Below are positions 34,791 to 45,506 of a DNA stretch of 64,000 bases, in pieces; position 1 is the first letter of the stretch, and each line of letters begins with the position of its first letter. Source of the DNA: Paracyclopina nana (Eukaryota; Arthropoda; Copepoda; Cyclopoida; Cyclopettidae); NCBI GenBank assembly GCA_019096065.1, contig JAGUCH010000002.1, positions 13,342,501 to 13,406,500 of the forward strand. Direction: 5' to 3'. The translations under genes were made by a program, and so were the position numbers. The notes under the pieces are model-generated. The model was given only the letters and a program-made list of their open reading frames with translations, made no database searches and was not told where the DNA came from.

Positions 34791-35030
34791 TCCATTTTCG
34801 TGCCGATTTTCTTAGGGAAATGTTCCTCAACATTTACTTTTATGATCATTTAGAAAAGTAGAAAAATATTACTTCTGATACTTAATAGTCCAAGGGCAGA
34901 GAAAGTCATTGCTCCATACCAAGAGAGTCAAATAGTAGAGTTGGGAGAGGAGCTAGCTTCAAAGTAAGATATTGATCAAACCTTACTACCACAAAGTCTT
35001 GGCAGTCTGCAATTTCTGGAAAAATCAATC

Positions 35031-36465
35031 ATGGCTCACATAAGTCGTCCCAAGAACCATCCCCAAATCCCTGAGAGAGGCAGTAGGCCAGGTCATGAGA
35101 TTCCTATCCCTGGCTACACCAAGGCTGTTCCAGGCTATCCTGGTTTCGGTCCACCTCTTCCAGGTCCCAACCTGGAGGGCGTCAGGGCTTCCCGGTCACC
35201 TCCGCATGCGGACAAGTACTACCCTGAGTGGACCTCGAAGAATTCGGACCGCAACCAATATGCGGAGTCGGAGAGGCTGGCTGCGGAGAGATTGCTCGCG
35301 GAAACTCTTGACTTGCTCAATGAGACTCGCATCAGAACGAAGCAGGATCAAAACGACGTAGGTGAACGGTTCAAGCAAAGAGTGGGTGACATTGCCTTCT
35401 GGAAATCCGAGCTTGAAAGCAAGCTAGGCGAGCTCAAGGATCGTCTGGACGAGCTCGAATCTCAGCATATCCGCGTTCAAGCTGGCCTGGCCTCTTGCTC
35501 CGAGCCGTTGTCCATCACTGAGCAATGCTTGGCCCACCGTAATCAGAGGCAAGGCATTGATAGGGTGGATGACAATGTGCAGAAGCATCTTGGCATGGAA
35601 GCTGAGACGATCAAGAAGAGCCAAGTTTTGCTCAAGCAAACTTCGCTCAACACCGATGAGGAAATCCGCCAATTGAAGCGGATCAAGCAGAGCATTGAAA
35701 AGGACTTGGCTGACAAGGAGGTGGCCATTGACATTGATCAGGAGACCTCTCATTTGAAGGTGTCAGGGCCAATGAAGAAGAGCAGGGAAACGAGGTATCC
35801 AGCTCCCAAGCCGAAGCAGTCCTTCACGCCATCCACTTGGCAGGAGAACACCGAGAAGAACCTGGATCTGGCCAACAGGCAAATCAAGTCCAGCTTGGCT
35901 TTGCAGGCCGAGGTGGACACCATTCTAGCTCATACTGCCTCGCATTTGAGGTCTCAAAAAGACCTCACGGACAGGGCCTTTGACCGTCGCATTGATGAGG
36001 TCAAAAGTGCCAAGCTCCTTCTGGAGCAACAACTCTCCGAGACCATTGTCAAAATTGGCGAGATGGAAGATAGCATCAAAACTGTGGAGAGAGCCATCTC
36101 CGCGAAACAGGTAAAGCTGAAATGAGGAGAAAGCTCCTATTGGTACATTGTATTGATAAAATAATTGCATTTTGCAGGGACCATTGGCAACTTGTCAGCA
36201 GAAGATGCAGCAGAGGAAACAGAGGCCGAATATTGAGCATGTCTCTGACGACGTTGAGGCTCAGTTGCATCGAGAGGCCGCCAACCTGATTGAAACCATC
36301 AACAGACTCGAGGAGTGCCTGGTCAAGAACAAGAGTTGCTATGCGTCACTGCTCAAAACGAGGCTGGAGCTCGAGGCTCAAATCAATGTGAAGGCAAACA
36401 GCATTTTCATTGACGAGGTCAAATGCATGTCCATTAGGCAGTCAATGAATATGCAAGCCTACTAG
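35031..36465 (+). CDS. Tektin (tektin-4-like)
   Basis: Coiled-coil filament protein of axonemal doublet microtubules in cilia and sperm flagella. Two exons, 35031-36110 and 36178-36465, 455 residues, typical tektin length. After a Pro-rich N-terminus, residues ~60-450 are alpha-helical with tektin landmarks: ESERLAAERLLAETLDLLNE, DIAFWKSELESKLGELKDRL, EPLSITEQCLAHRNQRQGID, QIKSSLALQAEV, and QRPNIEHVSDD, which is this protein's version of the tektin signature RPNVELC with the usual Cys replaced. It ends VKANSIFIDEVKCMSIRQSM, like NSLFID..C.GMR of the family. Its stop codon is only 12 bp from that of the convergent PPCS gene. Confidence 0.9.
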
Positions 36466-36477
36466 TATAATGTAAAA

Positions 36478-37392
36478 TCAATCACGTAGCTCTGAAATCC
36501 ATTGGATGTGCTTCAGCCAAAGATTGGCAACTATCTTCTCCTCAATCTCTTGGCCATTGGATAATTCCTCCGGACTCATGACAATGGCTTCTTCACCTCC
36601 ACTGTGAACGAGTAGGACTTTTTGCTTCCTGGTGTGCAGCAAATTGGCCACAACGATTTTGTGCTTATAGGTGGCTAAAGCCTTTTTGGCCTTCGTGATA
36701 AGCAGGGACTCGTCCGTCTCCAATTTGAAGCTGACAACAAAGGCACTTGGCACCCACTTCGAAACCAGGGGTGCAAGCATTTTGGGCACAATTTTCAGCT
36801 GCACTGAAGGAGCTCCCTCTGAGGACTGGATCTTGTGCTCAGACATTTCTTGTGTTGGTATGTAGAAGTCAGAGACTGCTGCAGCCAAGTATAACATTGC
36901 TCTTGGGCCGATTGTGTTTAGACGACCACAAGCAGTCTTGAGGAGCCACAAGTAATCAGACAGTGTGGTGAAGGGGATCTCAAGCAGCCTCGACTTGGCA
37001 ACCTCATATTGGCCCTTGAGAGTCTTCACTAATTCCAAGTGCTTCTCTGCGACCTGAACACTGGCATGATCGGTACCAAACTCCAGCATATCGAGGAAAT
37101 TCGTGTTGGTAAAGTGGCGCATGTATGGCCTCAGAGTGGAAGTTCTGTACAGGAAAATGACACTACAGGTGTCTTGTTGAAGGAAATGCTCTGCTGAGGC
37201 CGATCCTCGAGTTCCTTGGCTGAAGTTGTCAATGAAACGTACAGTGTTCTTTTCAAAGGGGATTGTGGTCCCACCTGAGGTGACAAGCACTACAACTTTT
37301 TCTTTGTTTTGGCTGCAGAAATCCGCAATTTTACGGTCGAAATCGCTCAAGTTCGAGGGCGGGGGGTTCTCCACAAAAAAGTCTTCCTCCAT
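36478..37392 (-). CDS. PPCS: Phosphopantothenate--cysteine ligase
   Basis: Second step of coenzyme A synthesis: joins cysteine to 4'-phosphopantothenate. One coding exon, 304 residues, starting at ATG 37392 (MEEDFFVENPPPS). A TTGTTTCAG acceptor just upstream (ending near 37402) indicates a 5' UTR intron. Family motifs are VLVTSGGTTIPFEKNTVRFI with DNFSQGTRG (nucleotide site), IPFTTLSDYLWLL, MLYLAAAVSDFYIP, EHKIQSSEG, VVSFKLETDESLLI and NGQEIEEKIVANLW. Length and motif spacing match animal PPCS (human 311). It is convergent with the tektin gene. Confidence 0.95.
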   Translation of the reverse strand: MEEDFFVENPPPSNLSDFDRKIADFCSQNKEKVVVLVTSGGTTIPFEKNTVRFIDNFSQGTRGSASAEHFLQQDTCSVIFLYRTSTLRPYMRHFTNTNFLDMLEFGTDHASVQVAEKHLELVKTLKGQYEVAKSRLLEIPFTTLSDYLWLLKTACGRLNTIGPRAMLYLAAAVSDFYIPTQEMSEHKIQSSEGAPSVQLKIVPKMLAPLVSKWVPSAFVVSFKLETDESLLITKAKKALATYKHKIVVANLLHTRKQKVLLVHSGGEEAIVMSPEELSNGQEIEEKIVANLWLKHIQWISELRD

Positions 37393-37657
37393 TTCATTAA
37401 GCTGAAACAAGTCTCAAGGTTAAGATATTTTTTGCTTTTGCCTCTTGAGAGGCGATAATTTTATTCATATATATAAATGCTATCAGTCAGAGAGATAAGA
37501 TTAAATTGAACCTCTGTCAATCAGTGATTGGGGTTGTTGTTGGTTTTTTGTTTAAGGGACAGAAAAAAACGCGGGTCTTCTAATTCATGATGCTGCTCGC
37601 AATTTCCTTAGGTAAATAATCAGTAACTGGAGCAGGGGGAAAATCTCATTGGAATCA

Positions 37658-38717
37658 TTATAATACGACAACGTCCGGGTGCTCTTTTCGCACATGGTCT
37701 TGATACTCGGCACCATTGGCCAACTTAGTCTGGCACAAGTCGCACTCCTTTTCAGCCGGCATTTTGGCATTCCTCGCAATGTGAGCCTCGTGGTGGTTGA
37801 GTACAACATGATCACCCATTGCAATTTGGGTGACAGCCCTGAAATCACAGTGGGGGCAGTAAAATTGGCCCACACCAGACTCAAGGACCACACTTGATGT
37901 CGGTGTCACAACTTGAGTCACTTTTTTCGCACTGGAAGGCGCGAGCATGACTTTCACTTTGTTCGTCTTTGGAGCAATCTCAGGAAAGCTGATCTTCACT
38001 TGCTGTGCCTTTTCACTGGGCAGTGCATCTATGCCAATCGTCACAGGTCTCTGGTCTTCAAGCTGTTGCTGCTTTTTAGTGGCTTCAAGCTCCTTTTTCG
38101 CCTGCATTATCACCTCGGGTGGGGGCGGGCTCACTGTTCGGGGCTTGAGATTTGTGTCATGAATGACTGCACCAACTCCATTATGGTTCTTTTGAATGTG
38201 TGCCTGAAATTATTGAACGGTAACTACCACAACGAAAGCAAAGGGTTCGCATTAGGACACTTACTGTGACGCGGAAAGCTTTAGGAGCTCGGAAGCTGCA
38301 TTCGGAGCAGTTGAACGGCTTGAAGTCTTCATGAACGACCGAGAAGTGCGACCTCATCTGATCTTTTCTCACGGTGCTATAAGTACATTTTGGACACTGG
38401 TAGGTGCACAGTAAATGTTTTTCGTGGATTTGCCGCACGTGCCGCTCAAGGACATGCTTGTAGGCAAAGGAGTAGGAGCAGTAGGGACAGACAAACTCCC
38501 TCGCGGAGGGATCGTCGAGGACGGCACCAAGGTCGACCTTGCCATTCCGATGCTTGATCACTGGCTGGCCACTCACTTTGGACTTCTCCATGGCCATTTG
38601 GAGTCGCACTTTGCCGGTGCAAAAGAGGTCGTTATTGTCCATGCTACCCAGCGCTTCGTCGGCCAGCGAGGCTGCGGTGAGGCTCGAGCCCATGGCCAGA
38701 GGGTCCATCTCCTCCAT
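37658..38717 (-). CDS. C2H2 zinc-finger protein, five fingers
   Basis: Two exons, 38717-38265 and 38203-37658, 332 residues. The N-terminus is acidic (MEEMDPLAMGSSLTAASLAD). Three fingers follow at ~90-170: FVCPYCSYSFAYKHVLERH, YQCPKCTYSTVRKDQMRSH and FNCSECSFRAPKAFRVTAH, the last split by the intron. A Pro/Lys-rich linker leads to two C-terminal fingers, FYCPHCDFRAVTQIAMGDH and KECDLCQTKLANGAEYQDH. The C-x2-C ... H-x3-4-H pattern of the RE1-silencing type suggests a transcription factor; orthologue not identified. A PPCS gene lies 265 bp beyond its stop on the same strand. Confidence 0.8.
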
Positions 38718-39253
38718 TTTGAACTGTTTTTTGTTCGCACAATTCTAGAACGGGTTTGTCTCGCCTGCTTTCAGCTTGTTCCGTCCACTCCAGCCTTCAC
38801 GTTCCCTCGTTCGTTTTGTTTTGTTTATGCGAGCCATCAGCTCAGTAAACGCCACGCTCCTATCACCTTGATTTTTGATGACGTCACGGTCTCAACAAAA
38901 ATGTGCGGCGATTTGACGACAAACATGAATACTTTCGCGCATTTTCTTACCCGCTACCTTTACTATCCATGCTTGAAATAAAAGAATGCCCATGAAAACG
39001 CTATTTTTTGGCAGGAGGTTAGAATGATTTCCAATTTTAGTCATGATGACGTCATTCGTTTGTAGCCTAAGATGGATTCAGCGTTGAGCGACGAGCGAGC
39101 GTAACGCTACGCAGCGTTACCAGAAAAGTCTCCTGCAAAAAAGCGTTATTAGTGAGGTTGCAATTTTGCATAACAGCCATATTAGCAAAGCCGTTCATAA
39201 ATAAAGGAGATGAAGCGAGGAAACTTTGGAAGGAATCAGAAAATGTTTATTTC
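38718..39253. other. Intergenic, zinc-finger gene promoter region
   Basis: 536 bp between CENP-I stop and the zinc-finger start, both minus. A CRE-like TGACGTCA lies at 38879-38886. A short imperfect palindrome, GCGTAACGCTACGCAGCGTTAC, is split across 39099-39120. Nothing else seen. Confidence 0.4.
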
Positions 39254-41963
39254 TTAGTGTAATTCATTTGTTCTCATAGAGCTGATGCCGCTCGTAGAGG
39301 GAGATCCTTCACCAAGCGTATGCGCGTTATGGCTCTCTAAAGACAATTTTGGGGCCGATCTAAGGGCCTTTGAATTGAAGACTTGCATAAATTCTGACAC
39401 CTGCGGCAGATACCTCGCCACAAATTTGAGGTACTCTTCAAATGATGTAGAGCTCTGAAAAAACGTGTATGATTAAACAAGTGAAAAATTAATGAATGTG
39501 CATTTGCCCATACTGTGTCTTGGATTTCCCTAAAGGCTTGAGCCTGGTTTTGCTCCCCTTCAAGGGCACAAAATCTTCTGACGTAAGGAATGAACGCAGG
39601 ATGCGTCGTGGTACTCAACCCAAGTCGAATAGATTCATCCTCGAGCCTCCAGTGCTGGCGAAAAATGGATTCTCCCTTCGGTAAATGCTAGAATTGAAAA
39701 GTGAGGCTTGCAAATTACAGCCACTTGCACCACATAGATACTAGTACCTTCAATGATGTACAAAGCGCTAGCACATCTTTGGCAGCAGCGTTGAGTGAGT
39801 CTAGCCTGTTAACTTGCGAACTGGCCACTGTATGGCCAAAAATGTCACCCTTCTGCTCAAGCTGCTTTGCAATGCGCTCGCACATAGGAACCATATCTTG
39901 CTTTACCATAGTAATATATTCCAGGCATCTCGCTATGAACGTCACATTGCGGCCAAAAAAGGAAAAGTAGATGACCGAGGAAGGCAAGTTGGGCCGTATG
40001 GGTATTTGTTCCTTTACCAAACACCGGGACAGCTACAAAAGAGATTGATGATTTATGGCCGAGTAGGCACTCGAGCACTTTATGAAAATATACCGTCAAG
40101 CTCAGCGTCAAGGATTCTTGTATGTACACGTTCATTTCTCGAGGAAGCTCTTGGGCCTGCTCAAAGTTGAGGCCTGGCCATTTGCGCACTAATTTACACA
40201 GTCCATTTTCAACTAGCTGTGAAATGAATTCAATGAGACGGTCGAGTGAGCCCAAGGAGTCCTCGCACGTCGAGTTTGCCATGGGAAAAAGTCCATCATC
40301 GAGACCCTTCTTTGACCTCTGGTAGTCGATCGTGGCCCAGTGCAGGGCCAGCCGATTTAAATAATTGAGCATCAGCAACTGGGATACAGTTGTAAACTTG
40401 GAATTGAATAAACTATGGATGGGCTGTAGAATGCATTCATGAAACTCTGAAATGAAAACTCAATTAGAAGGGACTCGGCATGTGACAAAAATCCTTGCAT
40501 ACCACTAAAGTCAGTAATTTGGAGGTAAACCAACATTTTGCATATTTCAATAAAGTAGTCCGACCCATTCCAAATGGTCAGGTATTGAGCGAGAAATCGA
40601 CCGACAACAGGAATCCCTTGCTGCAACCAATCTTGCAATTGATTTATCCGTACCAAAAGCTTCAGCTTTCTGTTGTTAGGCTCCCTCGTCCTCGACATGG
40701 AGAAGAATTCGTTGTGCAGAGTATAGTAGAGGGTCAAAGAAAGCCTTTCTTGCATCTTCGCCCCCTCACTGTTTAGGAGCAAATAGTAAAATGTGTTGGG
40801 CGAGCTGAGCAAGGTCATCGCCTGGCTCACATTGGTTAACTTTGTGGCGTTGCTAACAATGTCACTGACAGATCTACACTCGTGAATGGAGACCAGCTTA
40901 TTCGGCACTAATTCGGCAGACGAGGAGGCCTCACCGAGCTTTCTGCGTTTCGAAGGCGGCGACGATATAAATTCTTCAGTCAAAGGCGGAATTAGAGTAG
41001 GCCTGAACCGTTTGGAAGCCAGGGTGCCCTTATCCAAATGCTCAAGGGACAAAAAGTCAAGGGGTGCATCGGAGGAGTCATCACTACTTCGCGAATTCCA
41101 AATGGCAGCGAAACTCTTCTCCATTTTGCTTGATGCAAATCTCGGTTTACACGACGCACGCTTAGTTTTTCGCACTTTCGTCGTCTTGGACAACAAGTCA
41201 GGCCTTAAAGCCTCGTAACGACACAATAGGCTATCAAGCTGGTTATTTTTGGCATCCCTTAGCTGAAGGTCGAGCAAGGCTTTCATCCTGTATTTTGTCA
41301 CAAATCGCTTTTGATTTTCAGTCAGCTTGAATAGAATGTCGAGCACAATGTTTCGCTAAAAGAAGAAATTGGTGATTTGCTATTGTAAACCTCACATTAA
41401 AATGAAACTTACTACGCTTGAAAGATTCAGAAGAGGGAAGAAGCACTCGTAAAGGGCCTGAATTTGCGTTATGGGACAGACATTGTAGTGAAGCACACAG
41501 TTGATCCAACGTAAGGCTGGATCGAGAGCACATTTAACTTGGAGCTTTCGCCAATTCGTAATGACCCAGAGGGTAAAGTCACAGGCAGTTTCGCCACTAA
41601 TTTTTGAGTTTGGCACAAGACACGAGATCAAACGGCTACTGGATGGGCTGGTCAAATTCATGACACATGCGTCACTGGCGATGCGAAATCCAGTTCTCGT
41701 CTTGCCTTTCACCCTCACTGTGGTTATGGCTTGAATAAGCCTCGAAATTTGGGCCTCAGACAGGCCCCTCTCCTCATTCTCTACATCATGAACCGCTGAT
41801 TCGAGGACATTCAGCCTGTCAAGATGGCCATTTTTGAAAGTCTTGACTTCCATGGAGTCGCCTAAGGAAACAATCGTGAGCAATCCTGCCGAGCTTAAGT
41901 GTGAGAGCCAGATCGCTTACCTCGCTCGAAGAACCGAATGGCCTCTTCCAGTGGATCGGCCAT
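39254..41963 (-). CDS. CENPI: Centromere protein I (Mis6 family)
   Basis: Member of the constitutive centromere-associated network (CENP-H/I/K group) that links CENP-A chromatin to the kinetochore. Seven exons on minus: 41963-41921, 41861-41413, 41355-40503, 40446-40094, 40032-39748, 39687-39514 and 39454-39254, 785 residues, all phases consistent. The start is MADPLEEAIRFFERGDSMEV. The helical-repeat N-terminal half holds the Mis6 hallmark block: ITQIQALYECFFPLLNLSSV, then NIVLDILFKLTENQKRFVTK YRMKALLDLQ and LLCRYEALRPDLL. A basic/Ser-rich insert at ~235-300 (KRFRPTLIPPL, SSPPSKRRKLG) precedes more helical repeats. CENP-I is absent from some animals such as flies and nematodes, so its presence limits the lineage. 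Assignment is by motif pattern. Confidence 0.8.
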
Positions 41964-42615
41964 GATTTCTTCAACATTTGTCAAAATTGTTTACAGCCGT
42001 ACGTTTGTTTTTATTGGCAGCAGCAGCGAGTTTACCTCTAAAAATCAAATGGGCAGTAGGCTGAGGAAGCCAACAATTGACTTGTATAACAATGCGGAAT
42101 TTAAAAAAGTATCTTTTGCCCCGGTCAAATAGGTGCTTAAGCAAGTTCGGCAATCATGCAAAAAAAATTATTTTTCGGCAAAGTAGAGTGAGAGTGCACC
42201 TTCGTGATTTAGCGAGATTTTTTCTCATTGGCCTCACTTCAAGATTCCGTTGTGAAGCGCGCGAAATTCAAACTGCTTAAAAATGAAAACCCTCCCATTT
42301 GTTGCAGAAAACTCCGTCAATTTTGAAATGTGGCAATAAAATGAACCTTCTAGTCACTCCTTTTGTTCATAGACTGAAAATCTGAAATTCAACGCGTGAT
42401 ATTGATGAAATATCGATTTTTACTCATCATTACAGATCTATAGAAGGGGACCGTCTCTGCTGATTATTACTCGGTTCGCTCCCCTTGAAAAGTTAGAAAA
42501 ATCGAGGGGACCGTCTCTAATGAAAACTTTTGGGCTAATTAAAATAGACAAATTTTTTACGATTGCGCCTTTAATGATCAAATGATTCTTCATTATTGCA
42601 AAAGGTATAAAAGGC
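41964..42615. other. Intergenic between CENP-I and the AF9/ENL gene
   Basis: 652 bp. GGGGACCGTCTCT occurs twice exactly 60 bp apart (42447 and 42507); no other structure. It should hold the CENP-I promoter and the AF9/ENL 3' end. Confidence 0.4.
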
Positions 42616-45027
42616 TCACTTAGTAATGCCCAAATGCTTCATAATCTTCTTTACGGTTCTCACGTCGAGAAGGCACAAGTCAAACTGGACAGCATCATTG
42701 TCCAAAGCAAAGCAACCTGTCTTCTGTATCAGTTTCACCACTCCCTCGAGGTTATCTTCTTTCCGCGGATTGGTGATGCGATCCTGCACTTTTTTCAGCA
42801 AGGTCACGTACTCAGGGGTGAATGCAGACACAGGCAAAAATGGATCATGGTCAGGTTGGACCGGGTACTCTTCACTAGCTATGGCATTCGGCTTAATATC
42901 CTCCCTAATGGCTGTTACTTGTGGGGTCGGCGAGGGTTGAGACATCTTCGCTCTTTTGGTAGAAGAGGCTACTGATGATGAGGTGGATGAGGGCGTTCCT
43001 GGAGTCTTTCTCTTCTTGGCACTGGCGTTGATCACAGGAGGTTCAACAGGAGCAGGCTGCTCCTCCTCAGTGCTGTCATTGAAGGGAGACATTGGCTCCA
43101 CCAGTGGAGGAGGAGGAGGAGCAGAAGGGCTGCTGTCATTGTCTCCAGGAAGAGACTCGTCACGCACGTAACGTATGGGACTCCTGGATGAGGATTTGGA
43201 CAGAGAGCGTGACAGTGAGCGAGACTTTGAGCGAGATCGGCGAGGAGAAGGAGAGGGGGAAGGAGAAGATGCCAAAGGAGACACTCGTTGAGGAGGAGGC
43301 TTCACCTCAGCCTCCATCTCGGAATCACTGTTCTCCTTTTTGGACTTTTTCGATTTCTTCTTCTTCTTCTTCTCCTTCTTCTTTTTCTTCTTGTGTCGCT
43401 TTGATGAAGTCGTAGAGCCCACTTCGTCCTCGTCGGCAGCCTTTAAAGACACATTTGGTATCACCTCATCATCCTCTTCCTCCTCCTCAGAAACAGCTTT
43501 GATGGCTGCCTTTTTCGAAGCCTTAGCCTTGATGATGCTAGATATGCTATTGGTGACAGCCTTTTTCTCATGCTTCTTCTTGTGCTTCTCCCTCTCCTGG
43601 CGAGCCTTCTCCTTCTCGAGTCTGTCACGTTCGAGCTTTTCTAGTCTCTCCTTTTCGAGTCTTTCTTTCTCTAAGCGTTCTTTTTCCTGCTGCCGCTCCT
43701 TTTCGATGCGTTCCTTCTCCAGACGCTCCTTTTCGATGCGTTCGAGTCGTTCCTTTTCTGCCTGCTTCTCCCTCTCTAAGCGTTCTTTCTCTAGCTTCTC
43801 CAGCTCAGCAGCCTTCTTGGCCTTTTCTTCTTGCCTCAGTCGCTCCTTTTCCTTCTTTTCTCTTTCCTTCTTCTCCTTTTCTTCCTTACTTTTTGAAGAA
43901 GAGGAAGATGAGCTCTTCGAAGAGGAGGAATGGTGATGCGATTTAGAGCTGCTACTTTTATGGCCGGAACTGGAACTCGAGGGAGCTTTGGTTGGTGTGG
44001 CACTTCTGCTACTGGATTTCTTCTCCTCCTTCGACTTTGATGAGTGGGACCTCGATGATGATACCGAAGAGGACTCTTTTTTCGAACTTGATGATCCTGG
44101 TTCATTCTTTTTGATGGGCTCACCAAAAAGATTTTCAAAGTCGCAGGACTTTTTCGCCGGTTTTTTCGATTTATCCTTCGAATCAGGAGTTTTTGACAAT
44201 ATTGGCGTTTTATCTCTAGATTCTCGACTCTTTGATTTACTACTGCTATGGTGGCTTCCACTATGATCTGTTTTTGATGCCTTTGACGACGAGGAGGGGG
44301 TTGAGCTCGATGATTTGCCTTTACTTGAGGCTTTGGAGGCGCTGCTCGATCCTTTATGATGCGTTGGAATAGAGGCAGACGACGAGGAAGTTCCACTTTT
44401 TGTACTCGTTGACGACTTGTTAAGTATTCCACCGCCCTTAATGAGTCTCTTGATGAACACGGGATCCTTGTGAGAAATTGTGACGATTTTGCGGAAGGTA
44501 AAGGTGTTCTTTTGCTTCACTGTGCCGTTGTTTCGGTTGCTTTTGAGCGCTTCCACACTAGGTGTCAAGAAGAGCTCGTGCTCAACCGTGTGTTTTCTCG
44601 TGGTATCTTTGTCTATCAGGCCTTTGAAGTAGAAATCGACAAAAATGCTAAAGCTGGCGTATCCACTTTCCTTGATCAGAAAGGGAGGTTCACGGAGGGC
44701 TGAAAGGATAAACATGTTATGCAGCGAATACCATGGTATATAATCATACCACTTACTTTTCACCGGTTGAGGAAACGTTTTGTGCAGGTTGAATACAATT
44801 TTATCAATGTATTGCTTCATGTCTCCACCGTTGGCGTCTTTGATGCCAAAATCCCAGTCGTGGGTGGCCTCTCCATCCAGAGGCTGGTAACTGGAGTTCC
44901 AAATGTGGTCCTTGACAGTGCATGAATGGCTGAAGTCAAGGTGCAGCTCCACAATTTGCTGAAAGAGTCCATTCGATGAAGACGCAAAAAAATAAACGTA
45001 TACACTCACCATTCCTTTCGAAGACAT
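42616..45027 (-). CDS. AF9/ENL-type YEATS-domain protein (super elongation complex)
   Basis: Reader of acylated histone lysines and scaffold of the super elongation/DOT1L complexes. Three exons: 45027-45010, 44958-44757 and 44699-42616, 767 residues. Introns of 51 and 57 bp happen to be open in frame, so an unspliced frame looks longer. Residues ~1-145 are the YEATS domain (QIVELHLDFSHSC, THDWDFGIKD, YIDKIVFNLHKTFPQP, LIKESGYASFSIFVDFYFKG). Residues ~175-320 are Ser-rich, ~325-450 a long Lys/Arg/Glu helix of KERLE units, then acidic and SR-like parts. The C-terminal ~50 residues (NLEGVVKLIQKTGCFALDND, FDLCLLDVRTVKKIMKHLG) are the ANC1-homology domain that binds AF4, DOT1L or CBX8. It corresponds to the single invertebrate homologue of MLLT1/MLLT3. 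Confidence 0.92.
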   Translation of the reverse strand: MSSKGMVSVYVYFFASSSNGLFQQIVELHLDFSHSCTVKDHIWNSSYQPLDGEATHDWDFGIKDANGGDMKQYIDKIVFNLHKTFPQPVKSKWYDYIPWYSLHNMFILSALREPPFLIKESGYASFSIFVDFYFKGLIDKDTTRKHTVEHELFLTPSVEALKSNRNNGTVKQKNTFTFRKIVTISHKDPVFIKRLIKGGGILNKSSTSTKSGTSSSSASIPTHHKGSSSASKASSKGKSSSSTPSSSSKASKTDHSGSHHSSSKSKSRESRDKTPILSKTPDSKDKSKKPAKKSCDFENLFGEPIKKNEPGSSSSKKESSSVSSSRSHSSKSKEEKKSSSRSATPTKAPSSSSSGHKSSSSKSHHHSSSSKSSSSSSSKSKEEKEKKEREKKEKERLRQEEKAKKAAELEKLEKERLEREKQAEKERLERIEKERLEKERIEKERQQEKERLEKERLEKERLEKLERDRLEKEKARQEREKHKKKHEKKAVTNSISSIIKAKASKKAAIKAVSEEEEEDDEVIPNVSLKAADEDEVGSTTSSKRHKKKKKKEKKKKKKSKKSKKENSDSEMEAEVKPPPQRVSPLASSPSPSPSPRRSRSKSRSLSRSLSKSSSRSPIRYVRDESLPGDNDSSPSAPPPPPLVEPMSPFNDSTEEEQPAPVEPPVINASAKKRKTPGTPSSTSSSVASSTKRAKMSQPSPTPQVTAIREDIKPNAIASEEYPVQPDHDPFLPVSAFTPEYVTLLKKVQDRITNPRKEDNLEGVVKLIQKTGCFALDNDAVQFDLCLLDVRTVKKIMKHLGITK

Positions 45028-45506
45028 TTTTAGTAACTTAGACCAGAATTAAACACTCCATATTGTTGGTAACTGAGTGGTCAAGGCCGGACCCTTTTTT
45101 GTTTTTCTTTGACAAGTGTCAACTGTTATGAAAACGGATCGAAAAAAGACGATCTTTGCTATATTTTTAAAAATGTACTCATTGATTCAAAATATCTGCT
45201 AAATAGATCAAAATATGGTCAAAAATCAATCTAAAGTTGCGTTTAGTCTAAAAGCAATGTTGTTCGGTTGAAGAAGCACAGTCACAAAATCCTCAAATAT
45301 AATTGATTGCCTTTGATTTCTACACTCAGCCATTTCTTATTGGCCAAGATTTTACTCAAAAAAGAACAAAGATGGTATTTTCAGTAATCTTGTTTGATGT
45401 TACGCGCTAGGTATACTGAGACTTTTTAAATCAACGCCACTAAACCTGACGAACTCAGTCTCATTCTAATTCATCTTCAACTTTTGTTCGTCAAATCATA
45501 AGTGGC
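45028..45506. promoter_or_regulatory. Divergent intergenic region AF9/ENL and GCNA copy 1
   Basis: 479 bp between divergent start codons; AT-rich; no clear TATA box. Confidence 0.35.

Larger units (their letters stand above)
30969..35030. other. Repeat-rich intergenic region
   Basis: 4 kb between the SLC3 and tektin genes. It contains an hAT-like element, a complex inverted-repeat block, a 10-bp minisatellite and a short tandem array (separate entries). No gene is recognised in it. A stretch of AAAAAGTC-type units lies at ~34015-34080. Confidence 0.55.

Noticed and set aside
43340-44432. Long Phe/Ser-rich plus-strand frame and a shifted basic minus-strand frame inside the AF9/ENL gene
   Set aside because: Both follow from low-complexity Ser/Lys/Glu codons of the true frame.
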